Shown piece by piece: positions 38,518 to 46,989 of a stretch of 64,000 nucleotides of DNA; the stretch's first letter is position 1, and each line of letters begins with the position of its first letter. The DNA comes from Gemmatimonadota bacterium (lineage in GTDB: Bacteria; Gemmatimonadota; Gemmatimonadetes; Gemmatimonadales; Gemmatimonadaceae). Location of the stretch: NCBI GenBank assembly GCA_028287235.1, contig JAQBQB010000023.1:124001-188000 (forward strand). The letters are read 5' to 3'. The position numbers were made by a program, and so were the translations under genes. The notes beneath the pieces were generated by a model. The model was not told the DNA's origin. It did no database searches and was given only the letters and a program-made list of their open reading frames with translations.

Positions 38518-39960
38518 ATGGCGCTACAGCCGCGAAATCCAGAAGACCGTCCGATCGCGGCGCTGCTCGCGCCCGATATCCTCGCGCTCCTCGAGGAATC
38601 GCCGGCCGACCTCGCCGCCGAGACGGAAGAGATCCATCCAGCGGACTTGGCGGACGTCGCCGAGGCGCTCGATCGCGACAAGCTCCAGGCGTTTCTCGCC
38701 GCGCTGGGGCCCGCTCGCGCGGCCGACGTCCTCGAGTATCTCGACGAGGAGCTGAGAACCGAGTTCCTCGAGTCGGTCACGCCGCGGCAGGCCGCGGAGC
38801 TCGTCTCGCAGATGACGCCGGACGATCGCGCCGACACGCTCGAGGAAATCGACGAAGAGCACGTCGAGGACATCCTCTCGGAGATCACGCCCGAAGCGCG
38901 ACAGGAAACCGAGCGGCTCCTGTCCTACGAGCCGGACACGGCCGGCGGTCTGATGACGACCGAGTTCGTCTCGGTCGCCGCGAACATGACGGTGGAGGTG
39001 GCGCTGGAGAATGTGCGGGCGGTGGCGCGCTCCGGCCGCAAAGAAGCGATGCACAACATCTACACGACCGACGAGCAGGGGCGCATTGCCGGCGTGATGT
39101 CGCTGCGCGAGCTGCTGGCCGCCCCGTCGGGCGCGCGGATCAGCGAGATCGCGTGGAGCGAGGTCGTGAGCGTGGCACCGCAGGCCGACCGCGAAGAGGT
39201 GGCGCGCGTCATCTCGAATTACGACATGGTGGCCGTGCCGGTGGTGAGCGAGTCCGGCCACATGATGGGCGTCATCACCGTCGACGACGTCATCGACGCG
39301 ATCCAGGAAGAGCAGACGGAAGACGTCCAGAAGTTCGGCGGTATGGAGGCGCTCGACGAGCCGTACATGCAGATCGGCTTGATGACGATGATCAAGAAGC
39401 GCGCGGGGTGGTTGAGCGTGCTCCTGGTGAGCGAGATGCTCACGACCACGGCCATGCAGCACTTCGACGTGGAGCTGCAGAAGGTCGCCGTCCTCTCGCT
39501 CTTCGTACCGCTCGTCATGAGCTCCGGCGGCAACTCCGGCTCGCAGGCGACGTCGCTCGTGACGCGCGCCATGGCGCTGCGCGAGGTAGAGCTGCGCGAC
39601 TGGTGGCGCGTCTTTCTCCGCGAGCTGCCCTCCGGGCTCATGCTTGGCGCGATCCTTGGCGTGATCGGGATGACGCGTATCTCCCTCTGGCAGTATCTGG
39701 CAACGAATCATCCGTCGTTTCCAATCGGCTACAATTACGGCGCGCACTGGGGGCTCATCGCGACGACTGTGGGTTGCTCGCTCGTGGGCATCGTGACGTT
39801 CGGCACCCTCGCGGGATCGATGCTGCCCTTCGTCCTGCGACGGATGGGCTTCGATCCGGCGAGCGCGTCGGCGCCGTTCGTCGCCACGCTCGTGGACGTG
39901 ACCGGATTGAGCATCTACTTCCTCGTCGCGCTCATCGTGCTGCACGGCACGCTCCTCTAG
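38518..39960 (+). CDS. mgtE: Magnesium transporter MgtE
   Basis: 480-residue channel-type Mg2+ transporter of the inner membrane. The acidic N-terminal superhelical domain (residues 15-135, e.g. EIHPADLADVAEALDRDKLQ) and two CBS domains (about 140-265; EPDTAGGLMTTEFVSVAANM marks the first) sense cytoplasmic Mg2+. From about 290 there are five helices with the pore signature VPLVMSSGGNSGSQATSLVT, and DVTGLSIYFLVAL lies in the last helix. All expected parts are present. It is probably feedback-gated by Mg2+, as known for the family. A short basic gene follows nine bases after the stop. Confidence 0.95.
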   Translation: MALQPRNPEDRPIAALLAPDILALLEESPADLAAETEEIHPADLADVAEALDRDKLQAFLAALGPARAADVLEYLDEELRTEFLESVTPRQAAELVSQMTPDDRADTLEEIDEEHVEDILSEITPEARQETERLLSYEPDTAGGLMTTEFVSVAANMTVEVALENVRAVARSGRKEAMHNIYTTDEQGRIAGVMSLRELLAAPSGARISEIAWSEVVSVAPQADREEVARVISNYDMVAVPVVSESGHMMGVITVDDVIDAIQEEQTEDVQKFGGMEALDEPYMQIGLMTMIKKRAGWLSVLLVSEMLTTTAMQHFDVELQKVAVLSLFVPLVMSSGGNSGSQATSLVTRAMALREVELRDWWRVFLRELPSGLMLGAILGVIGMTRISLWQYLATNHPSFPIGYNYGAHWGLIATTVGCSLVGIVTFGTLAGSMLPFVLRRMGFDPASASAPFVATLVDVTGLSIYFLVALIVLHGTLL

Positions 39961-39968
39961 CGAGCGGC

Positions 39969-40286
39969 ATGTTGTCCACTCCGGACCGTCCCAAGCCGGC
40001 CCTGCGGCCGTCGCCACCGAGGCAGTCGCGTCCGAGCCTGGCGAGCGCCATGGGCGGACTGCCGCTGCCGCTGCCTCACGCGAGGCCGCCGTCTCCGCGC
40101 GTCATGAAGCCGGCGCCCGCCTCGCCGGCGCGTCCGTCGTCGTCGAAGCCGCGGTCGTCGCAGGCATCCAAGCCGGTGTCGAACGTAGCGAGCGTGCTGA
40201 GCGTCGCGGGCCGGCTCGGCGCGTTTCTCCCGCCGCGCCTCGAGACCGCCAAGCCGCCCAAGGGAGGCGGAACGCGACGTCGTTGA
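39969..40286 (+). CDS. Small Pro/Ser/Arg-rich basic protein (uncertain)
   Basis: 105 codons starting at an ATG just after the mgtE stop, with GAGCGGC as a weak ribosome-binding site. The translation is rich in Pro, Ser, Arg and Lys (PALRPSPPRQSRPSLASAMG, SPRVMKPAPASPARPSSSKP) and predicted disordered, with one short hydrophobic stretch (SNVASVLSVAGRLGAFLPP). G and C dominate third positions as in the neighbours, which supports coding, but low-complexity GC-rich sequence can do the same by chance. No function can be suggested. Confidence 0.4.
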   Translation: MLSTPDRPKPALRPSPPRQSRPSLASAMGGLPLPLPHARPPSPRVMKPAPASPARPSSSKPRSSQASKPVSNVASVLSVAGRLGAFLPPRLETAKPPKGGGTRRR

Positions 40287-40344
40287 GCGCTGATTGCCGG
40301 GCTCGTTCCTTCGTTAGCTTTCGCGCACACCCGAGAGGACGACG

Positions 40345-40554
40345 ATGGAACGACTCAATTTGACGATCGAAGGCATGACGTGTGAACACTGTGTCCGTGC
40401 CGTGCGCGGACGCCTCGAGAAAACGCCGGGCGTGAAGCTCGATGACGTGCAGGTCGGCTCCGCCACACTGGACTTCGATCCGTCCGTGACGAACATTGAT
40501 GACATCGAAGAAGCGATTGCCGACGAGGGCTATACGGCGTTTGTGCCGGGGTGA
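40345..40554 (+). CDS. Heavy-metal-associated (HMA) domain protein, CopZ-like
   Basis: 69 residues, a complete HMA domain: LNLTIEGMTCEHCVRAVRGR with the metal-binding CEHC, then GVKLDDVQVGSATLDFDPSV and IEEAIADEGYTAFVPG. The ATG has GAGAGGACGACG upstream. It resembles the HMA protein at 31184 only in the shared motif, so it is not a recent duplicate. Four bases after its stop the ATG of a TPR-like exported protein begins, so the two are one operon. No metal ATPase is nearby. The metal could be copper or another thiophilic ion. Confidence 0.88.
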   Translation: MERLNLTIEGMTCEHCVRAVRGRLEKTPGVKLDDVQVGSATLDFDPSVTNIDDIEEAIADEGYTAFVPG

Positions 40555-40558
40555 CGTG

Positions 40559-42361
40559 ATGGTGCGGTTCGACCGGGGGGCGGTCTGGGCCTTTCTGCTG
40601 GCGGCCGGCAGCGTTACAGCGCAGGCGCAGAAGAAAAAGGACACACCAGAGTTCACGAAACAGGGACTGCTCATCGTGAATTTCGCGCCTGGTCCCGGCG
40701 CGGACATGCGACTGGGCCGCCGCGCCGCCGACGCCGTTCGATCGCGGGTGGGAAAGTTCGTCAACAAGCGCGAGGTCGACGTTTTGGACGGCGGCGACAT
40801 CGCCGACCAGATGGAGCGGGCCGGCTACAACGCGGATACCGTCTTCACGCTCACCGACGTCCGCGCGATCGGCCGCTACATGCGCGCCGACGAATTCGTC
40901 GTCGCGCGCGTCGCGAACGGGCCGGCCGGCCCGCGGCTCACCGGACAGCTCGTCATGTTCCGCGACGAGCAGCTGCGCCAGCCACTCGCCGAGGTGTCGG
41001 CCCCCAAGCTCGACTCGGTGGCAGTGCTCTTTGCGAAGAGCATTGCCGCGGCGCGGACGCAGCTCATCCACCAGCGCCGCTGCGAGAACGCTCTCCGCGA
41101 GGGGAGCGGCGATCGCGCCATCGCCGCCGCGAAGGAAGGGGTGGCCGGATACGCGCGCTCCACGATCGCCAGAACCTGTCTCGTGTGGGCGTTGCGTCAA
41201 ACGAAAGCGCCGTCGGCCGAGGTGCTTGCGGTAGCGCGTGAGATCCTCGCGATCGATTCCGTCAACGTTCACGCGCTCGAAGCCGGTGCCGTTGCGCTCG
41301 ACTCGCTGAAGCGGCGCAATGAAGCGGCCGACATGTGGCTCCGGCTCGCCGACACCGACACCGCGAACATGGACCTGGCGTTGCGCATCAGCTATTCGCT
41401 GTTCGACGGCGGCAACGCGAAACGCGCCGAGCCGTTCGTGGTACGCGTGGCCGACGGACATCCCGACGATCTGCGGCTGACGCAACAGAAGTGGCGCATC
41501 GCCTACGAGAACAAGAGCTGGAAGCACGCGCTCGAAGCCGGCGAGTCAATGCTGGCGCACGACTCGGCCGCTCGCGGCGATTCGACTTTCTACCTGCGGC
41601 TCGGCACCGCGTACCACGCGTCGAGCCTTCCGTTCAAGGCAGTCGAGACGCTCGCCCACGGCGTGTCGTCGTTCCCGAAGGACGGACGGATGTATTCGCT
41701 GTACACACAGTACATCCGCGCGGAGTCGGACACGGTCATTCCGCGCGGGCTGGCGCTCTTTCCGCAGAGTGCCGACCTCGTGGCGCTGAACGCCAAGGAT
41801 TTGCGCGCCCGCGGCAAGATCGCCGAGTCGCTCGATGCGACGAAGCGCGCCGTGGCGCTCGACTCGACGATGGCGCAGGGCCAGCTGATGGTCGCGCAGC
41901 TGGAGCTCGAGCTCGGCCGGCCCGACAGCGCGCTCGCCGCGCTCCGCCATGCGGCGGCGGGCGGCGAGGATTCGTCGCTCGTCGCGCAGTTCGCGCTCGC
42001 CAAGGGCAACGCGCTCTATCGCGCCGCGAACGGCACCAAGACCAGCGGAGACTTTTCGCTCGCGATGCGCTTTCTGGCGTTCGCCGACACGATACGCTCG
42101 ACGCAGCAGTCGAAGTTCCTCATCGGCGCCGCGGCGCTCGGCATCGCGCAGTCGGCGTTGACCGAGGCGACGAAGCTCAAGGACAAGGTGGAGAGCTGCC
42201 GCCTCGCGCGAATGGGCGCGGACATGGTGCCGGTGGCGCGGCTCGGGCTCGCGGCCGGGCAGGAGATGTTCGCCGACGCCGCGAAGCAGTCGCTCGAATA
42301 CTTGGATCAGTTGGACCCGTACGTCGGGCAGGAGATCGCGGCGTACTGCGGAGCGCCGTAG
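40559..42361 (+). CDS. Exported TPR-like repeat protein
   Basis: 600 residues. A signal peptide (WAFLLAAGSVTAQAQ) is followed by a domain with KQGLLIVNFAPGPGADMRLG, typical of exported proteins that begin with a small alpha/beta unit. From about residue 180 it consists of degenerate helix pairs of tetratricopeptide type: VNVHALEAGAVALDSLKRRN, ADLVALNAKDLRARGKIAES, MAQGQLMVAQLELELGRPDS. It probably works in the periplasm as a protein-binding scaffold. Partner unknown. It follows the HMA gene by four bases, so a link to metal handling is possible but unproven. Confidence 0.8.
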   Translation: MVRFDRGAVWAFLLAAGSVTAQAQKKKDTPEFTKQGLLIVNFAPGPGADMRLGRRAADAVRSRVGKFVNKREVDVLDGGDIADQMERAGYNADTVFTLTDVRAIGRYMRADEFVVARVANGPAGPRLTGQLVMFRDEQLRQPLAEVSAPKLDSVAVLFAKSIAAARTQLIHQRRCENALREGSGDRAIAAAKEGVAGYARSTIARTCLVWALRQTKAPSAEVLAVAREILAIDSVNVHALEAGAVALDSLKRRNEAADMWLRLADTDTANMDLALRISYSLFDGGNAKRAEPFVVRVADGHPDDLRLTQQKWRIAYENKSWKHALEAGESMLAHDSAARGDSTFYLRLGTAYHASSLPFKAVETLAHGVSSFPKDGRMYSLYTQYIRAESDTVIPRGLALFPQSADLVALNAKDLRARGKIAESLDATKRAVALDSTMAQGQLMVAQLELELGRPDSALAALRHAAAGGEDSSLVAQFALAKGNALYRAANGTKTSGDFSLAMRFLAFADTIRSTQQSKFLIGAAALGIAQSALTEATKLKDKVESCRLARMGADMVPVARLGLAAGQEMFADAAKQSLEYLDQLDPYVGQEIAAYCGAP

Positions 42362-42393
42362 CGGCCGCGAAATTCCCGAACGGATGTCCTGCC

Positions 42394-44316
42394 CTACACC
42401 GGCTGCGGCACCTCGACGTTCCGCGCCGCCGTCGTCCGGCTCGCGGTGGTCGACGCTTCGTCGTCGAGCAGGCTGATGATCCCCGTCTCCAGCCACGCGT
42501 GCTCGCCCTTCATCACCTGCTGCGCCACGCGGTACATCTCGCCGTCGAAGTCGCCGTAGAAGCCCGCGAACAGCTGATCGATGCGCACCTTTGCCGCGCG
42601 ACAGAACAGGTCGGCCAGCGTCGCCGCTTCCTTGTTCCCTTGCTCCCCGAGCATCCGCGCCTTCACGCACGACGCCGTCATCGCGAACAGCTCGGCGCCG
42701 ATGTCCACGGCGCGGAAGAGCACGAGCTGCCGCCGCTCGAGCTTGGGGCCGAGCTTCACCATCGCGTGAAAGATCGCGCGGCCCAGCTTCCGCGCGTGCC
42801 GTTCGGCATACCGCATGTGGCCCGCGAGCTTCCCGAACTCGCCGAACGACCCGGGTAGCTGCCCCTTTCCGATCCACCGCGCCGGGTACCACGTCGGATA
42901 GAACTTCATCACGCGCCCAAACGCCGCGGCCTTCTCCGACTTCGACGAATCCTTGTCGACGAGCGCGAACGCCGTCTTGAAGTGGTGGTCCACCGCTTCG
43001 CGCGCGATGAACAACCGCATGATCTCCGACGACCCCTCGAAGATCAGGTTGATGCGCGAATCGCGCATCGCGCGCTCGATGGGAATCGGCTGTTCGCCGC
43101 GCGCGCGCAGCGAGTCGGCCGTCTCGTAGCCGCGTCCGCCGCGGATTTGCAGCGCGTCGTCGACGATGTGCCACCCGTGCTCGGTGTTGTACATCTTGGC
43201 GATGGCCGCTTCCAGCCGGATGTCGTAGTGCCCCTGCTCGGCGAGGCCCACGGTGAGGCCGGCGATCGATTCCATCGCGAAGGTGTTCGCCGCCATCATC
43301 GCGACCTTCTGCGCCACCGCTTCATGCTTGCCGATGGGCGCGCCCCACTGTACGCGCTCGTTCGCCCAGGTGCGCGACGCCTGCAGCAGCGCCTTGCTTC
43401 CGCCGGCGGCGCTCGCCGGCAGCGTGAGCCGTCCGGTGTTGAGCGTGATCAGCGCGAGCTTGAGTCCCTTCCCTTCGCCCCAGAGAATGTTCTCGCGCGG
43501 TATGCGCACGTTCGTGAATCGAATGACGCCGTTCTCGATCGCCTTGAGCCCCATGAAGCGGCAGCGGTGCACGACTTCGACGCCGGGCGTGCTCGCCTCG
43601 ACGATGAACGCCGTGATCTGCTTCCGCGCCTTTCCGTTGACGACCACGTCCGGCGTACGCGCCATCACGACGAACAGCTCGGCGCGCGTTCCATTGGTGC
43701 ACCAGAGCTTTTCGCCGTTGAGGATGAACTCCTTCCCGTCGGCCGACGGCTCGGCGTGCGCGTGCATGTTCGCCGGATCGGAGCCGGCGTCCACCTCGGT
43801 GAGCGCAAAGGCGCTGATCGCGCCTTTGGCCAGCCGCGGAAAGAATCTCTGTTTCTGCTCGTCGGTGCCGAAGAGCTTGAGCGGCTGCGGCAGTCCAATG
43901 GACTGGTGCGCCGAGAGGAGGGCGGTGAGCGATCCGTCTTTCGACGTCACCATCGCCATCGCCTTCACGTAGCTCGTGTACGAGAGTCCGAGCCCGCCGT
44001 ATTCCGTCGGAATCTTGATCCCGAAGGCGCCCATGTCGCGCAGCTCCTGGACGTATTCCTCGGGAATGTCGCCAGTGCGGTCGATCATGTCCGAATCGAC
44101 GCGCTTCAGGAAGTGGCGCAGCGTATCCATGAACGGCTTGGCGCGCGCCGTCTCCGCCGTATCCTCGGCTGGATGCGGATGGATCAGGTCGAGCCGGAAT
44201 CGTCCGAGAAAGAGCTCGCGAACGAAGCTGGGGCCCGACCACTCGCTCTCGCGCGCTGCTTCGGCGACGTCGCGGGCTTCTTTCTCGGACGCGAGACCAG
44301 CCGCATGCTGTGCCAT
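42394..44316 (-). CDS. Acyl-CoA dehydrogenase, very-long-chain (VLCAD/ACAD9) type
   Basis: 640-residue flavoenzyme for the first step of fatty acid beta-oxidation. The core is standard: IPEEYVQELRDMGAFGIKIP, ISAFALTEVDAGSDPANMHA (FAD-contacting), NGEKLWCTNGTRAELFVVMA, and LQIRGGRGYETADSLRARGE. INLIFEGSSEIMRLFIAREA carries the catalytic Glu in FEG. About 180 extra C-terminal residues (from VDHHFKTAF) form the second helical domain known from VLCAD and ACAD9, which favours long substrates and membrane association. It is a single gene. The 5' region contains a perfect eight-base palindrome. Confidence 0.93.
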   Translation of the reverse strand: MAQHAAGLASEKEARDVAEAARESEWSGPSFVRELFLGRFRLDLIHPHPAEDTAETARAKPFMDTLRHFLKRVDSDMIDRTGDIPEEYVQELRDMGAFGIKIPTEYGGLGLSYTSYVKAMAMVTSKDGSLTALLSAHQSIGLPQPLKLFGTDEQKQRFFPRLAKGAISAFALTEVDAGSDPANMHAHAEPSADGKEFILNGEKLWCTNGTRAELFVVMARTPDVVVNGKARKQITAFIVEASTPGVEVVHRCRFMGLKAIENGVIRFTNVRIPRENILWGEGKGLKLALITLNTGRLTLPASAAGGSKALLQASRTWANERVQWGAPIGKHEAVAQKVAMMAANTFAMESIAGLTVGLAEQGHYDIRLEAAIAKMYNTEHGWHIVDDALQIRGGRGYETADSLRARGEQPIPIERAMRDSRINLIFEGSSEIMRLFIAREAVDHHFKTAFALVDKDSSKSEKAAAFGRVMKFYPTWYPARWIGKGQLPGSFGEFGKLAGHMRYAERHARKLGRAIFHAMVKLGPKLERRQLVLFRAVDIGAELFAMTASCVKARMLGEQGNKEAATLADLFCRAAKVRIDQLFAGFYGDFDGEMYRVAQQVMKGEHAWLETGIISLLDDEASTTASRTTAARNVEVPQPV

Positions 44317-44613
44317 TGATGACTCACTGAAGGCGGACGACGGAGTTGGTCGATCGCCGGAATGCCGGCGATTCAGACTCCGATTCCTCTCCTCGAATTA
44401 TGCACCGCTCGCGCCGAAAACGGAGGGCGTGGCATTCCGGGAACGTCATCCGCGCGAGCGAGCTGCTCCAACCGTACCGGCCACAACCTGCTTGGCTAAT
44501 CACACGCTGGCACGGTGACGTGCGGCACTCAGCGTTTCGGGGTCCCGCGCCCAGCTTTAGGCGCATGGCGATGCCGCCACAATTCGATCCTTCCCCGACA
44601 CACTCGGTGAATC
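44317..44613. other. Intergenic region upstream of the acyl-CoA dehydrogenase
   Basis: About 300 bases without a supportable gene. It holds a hairpin ATCGCCGG-AATG-CCGGCGAT at 44353-44372 in the leader of the acyl-CoA dehydrogenase. On the minus strand TGCATAATTCG near 44400 offers a possible -10 (CATAAT) without a clear -35. Nothing else stands out. Confidence 0.5.
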
Positions 44614-44913
44614 ATGCATCGTCAAACTCGAGACAGGGCCACCCTGCAATTTCCACTGGCAGACCGGCTGGCCGAGTGGCTCCTGGCCTACTGCCCGTTC
44701 TCGACGCTGGCCCTGTTGACCTTCCTCGTAGCCGGACTCACGCTTTCCGGGCCGCGCCCCTGGGCCTTTCTCGGCTCCATGGTCCTGGCCGACGTAGGCG
44801 TCAACGTCGTCCGGCGAGCACGAATCCGGCGCCGGCCAGGGCAATCACGGCAAATGCGAACCACTGGAGCGCATAGCCCATATGGGGGCCGTCATCCAGC
44901 GGCGGGACACTGA
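44614..44913 (+). CDS. Possible small membrane protein (uncertain)
   Basis: 99 codons. The middle has two hydrophobic segments (FSTLALLTFLVAGLTLSG and PWAFLGSMVLADVGVNVV) preceded by a charged N-terminus. The last third overlaps the convergent SURF1 gene by 113 bases and is Arg/Gly-rich, as expected of a shadow, so the true protein may not extend that far or may not exist. The ribosome-binding site is weak (CGGTGA). No family recognised. Confidence 0.33.
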   Translation: MHRQTRDRATLQFPLADRLAEWLLAYCPFSTLALLTFLVAGLTLSGPRPWAFLGSMVLADVGVNVVRRARIRRRPGQSRQMRTTGAHSPYGGRHPAAGH

Positions 44914-45490
44914 GCCGCGCCACCCTGTCCGCGGCGACTGCCGAATCCCCGAGCACCACCACGTACACCGGTGCGACGGGATACGGCAGCGCCTTCCGAA
45001 CGACGTCGGCCGACATGTGCGCGATGATGCGCGGCTTGCCGGTGTACGTCGAGCCGCCGAACGACGGCAGCTCTTCCACGTAGCCGGTGAACGTCGAGTC
45101 GCGATCGTGCCATTTGCCGAGATCGACGGTCGCGCCATCGGGCGCGTAGACCCAGCCGCGGTCGACGATCACCGCCGTGTCCCGACCCGGAAAGCGCACG
45201 GGCGTGAGCAGATTCACCCCCGGCGATCCTTTGTACGACCGCGCCGCGTACACGAGCTCGTGCTCGTAGTCGGGAATGCCCGAGACGCGGACGCGACGGA
45301 AGCGCGCCAGCGTCGTGTCACCCGGCAACGAGGTGACGTCGATCTCCGCCGAATCCAGCCGAGCGGTGATGAGCGCGTTGCGCGCGCGCCGCTCCTCCCG
45401 CCGATGAAGCTGCCAGAACCCGAGCCGAACGAACACCGCCGCTGCAACGATCGCGAACGCCACGAACAACCAGACCCGGGTGCCTTTCAA
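44801..45490 (-). CDS. SURF1-family cytochrome oxidase assembly protein
   Basis: 229 residues with the SURF1 plan: an N-terminal helix (VWLFVAFAIVAAAVFVRLGF) followed by WQLHRREERRARNALI, a periplasmic domain with FRRVRVSGIPDYEHELVYAA, the central GVNLLTPVRFPGRDTAVIVD and RGWVYAP, and a C-terminal helix after HMGYALQWFAFAVIALA. SURF1 proteins help insert heme a and build the Cu-heme centre of aa3-type oxidases. The start is TTG, overlapping the upstream stop as TTGA. No oxidase subunit lies in the window. It is the last gene of the three-gene operon 48173-44801. Confidence 0.92.
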   Translation of the reverse strand: MKGTRVWLFVAFAIVAAAVFVRLGFWQLHRREERRARNALITARLDSAEIDVTSLPGDTTLARFRRVRVSGIPDYEHELVYAARSYKGSPGVNLLTPVRFPGRDTAVIVDRGWVYAPDGATVDLGKWHDRDSTFTGYVEELPSFGGSTYTGKPRIIAHMSADVVRKALPYPVAPVYVVVLGDSAVAADRVARLSVPPLDDGPHMGYALQWFAFAVIALAGAGFVLAGRR

Positions 45491-46989
45491 TGAACGTCCA
45501 CGTCGAATGTGCCGGTAAGAACCCGGTCGTGCGGCTTCGCCTGGATCCAGATGCGATACCGGCCGGGTTTAGGAAACTCATATGGGAAGGACAATGCGCC
45601 GGACATCGACATCGCCGACATGTCCGGCAGCGCCGAGGAATCTAGGGCGTTGGTGTTGAGCCGGCCGCGGACCGTGGTGTCGCCGCGGTCGCGCGCCACG
45701 AAAATCTGCTGCGCCGCCGTGGCGACTGTGCCCATCGGATGCAGATGGATGAACACCGACTGGTCGTCCCGAATGACGACGGCGTGGCCGGCCATACCGA
45801 GGTAGGGCTGCAGCGTCGTCACCGCGCCGCGTGCGTCGCGCACCGTGAAGCGGAGGTCCACTGGCGTGCGCGCCGCGAGCGGTGTTGGCCCGCCACTCCA
45901 CGCCATGGTGTATCCGTCGCCGAGCGTGTCCACCGCGCCCGGAACGGCACGCGGTACGGCCGGCGCGACATTCCACGCGTCGTCCGCGTCCGAGGGCGTC
46001 ACGCTTCCCTTCGTCGCGGGAATGTCCACCGTGTTCGATACGGTCAAGCTCAGCCCGTTCTCGAGGGTGATGTCGCCGAACAGGCGATACCGCCCCGCGG
46101 GAATCGCCGGCACCTCGGCCGTGTACGAGTGGAAGATCTCGGCCGAGTCGCGCTGGCTGGGATGCAGATGCGCGAAGGCGCTCATGCCGTGCGTGTCGAC
46201 GAGAAAGAGGTGCATCATCTTGCCGTGATCGGGCGCGACCGGAACGAAGATGGCGCGGAAGAACGCGGTGTCGTGCACGTCGAGTCGCAGCGTACGGTGC
46301 GACGCATCCACCGCGACGCTCGGCACCGCCGCCGGCGCGCCGTACATGTTGCGCCGGTATCTGCCGTCCTCGGCGCTCCACCACTTCGCGCCGCCGAACA
46401 GAAGCAGCGCGAGCAGCGGTGCCGCGACTGCTGTCACGAGATTCGCCTTGCGCCGCCGCGGCGCGTCGAACACGTCGCCCGGCGTCACCAAGCTCTCGCC
46501 CGACGCCGCGCGAATGATCGTGAGAAATCCCACGACCAACAGCGCGCCGAGGACGAGCAGCACCGCGCTCAGCCCGCGCGACAGCGGCAGCCGGCCGGTC
46601 GCGAACGACGCCACCGGAACGATGGCCGTTCCCGTGCCGCGTGGACCGCTGACCGTGACGTAGACGCTGTACGACCCATACGCCATGAGCCAGAGCTGGC
46701 CCGAGTAGACGCGATCCTGGCCGGCCACTCGCTTGATTGCGTCGCCCGCCGGAGCGCCGGCAACTCCCGCGCGCCAGAACACCGGCCGAATGACGACGCG
46801 CTCCACGTCCGGCGCGTCGGCGCGCACGACGACTTCCGCGAGTCCGGGAACGACTTCGGGCGGCCGAACGATCACGCGAACGGGATACGGCCCGGCGTTT
46901 CCGTCGAACAGCACGTTCGGGCTGCCGACGTGCGCCGACGCGATCACCGCGAGCACCATCGCGAACGCGACGCCGGCCAGCCGCTTCAT
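45487..46989 (-). CDS. Membrane-anchored periplasmic protein with two HLHP copper-like motifs
   Basis: 500 residues. A signal peptide (1-19) leads to an Ig-like N-terminal domain (to about 130), then two helices (RGLSAVLLVLGALLVVGFLT at 138-157 and LVTAVAAPLLALLLFGGAKW at 184-203). A C-terminal region holds two repeated beta domains. Each of these has the pattern seen in YtkA/FixH-like proteins: MMHLFLVD with AFAHLHP (His274, His276) and GHAVVIRD with VFIHLHP (His415, His417). A Met cluster (Met457, 460, 462) follows. The His and Met residues suggest copper binding. The gene overlaps both neighbours (ATGA and TTGA), which ties it to SURF1 and oxidase assembly. The exact function is not known. 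Confidence 0.75.
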   Translation of the reverse strand: MKRLAGVAFAMVLAVIASAHVGSPNVLFDGNAGPYPVRVIVRPPEVVPGLAEVVVRADAPDVERVVIRPVFWRAGVAGAPAGDAIKRVAGQDRVYSGQLWLMAYGSYSVYVTVSGPRGTGTAIVPVASFATGRLPLSRGLSAVLLVLGALLVVGFLTIIRAASGESLVTPGDVFDAPRRRKANLVTAVAAPLLALLLFGGAKWWSAEDGRYRRNMYGAPAAVPSVAVDASHRTLRLDVHDTAFFRAIFVPVAPDHGKMMHLFLVDTHGMSAFAHLHPSQRDSAEIFHSYTAEVPAIPAGRYRLFGDITLENGLSLTVSNTVDIPATKGSVTPSDADDAWNVAPAVPRAVPGAVDTLGDGYTMAWSGGPTPLAARTPVDLRFTVRDARGAVTTLQPYLGMAGHAVVIRDDQSVFIHLHPMGTVATAAQQIFVARDRGDTTVRGRLNTNALDSSALPDMSAMSMSGALSFPYEFPKPGRYRIWIQAKPHDRVLTGTFDVDVH

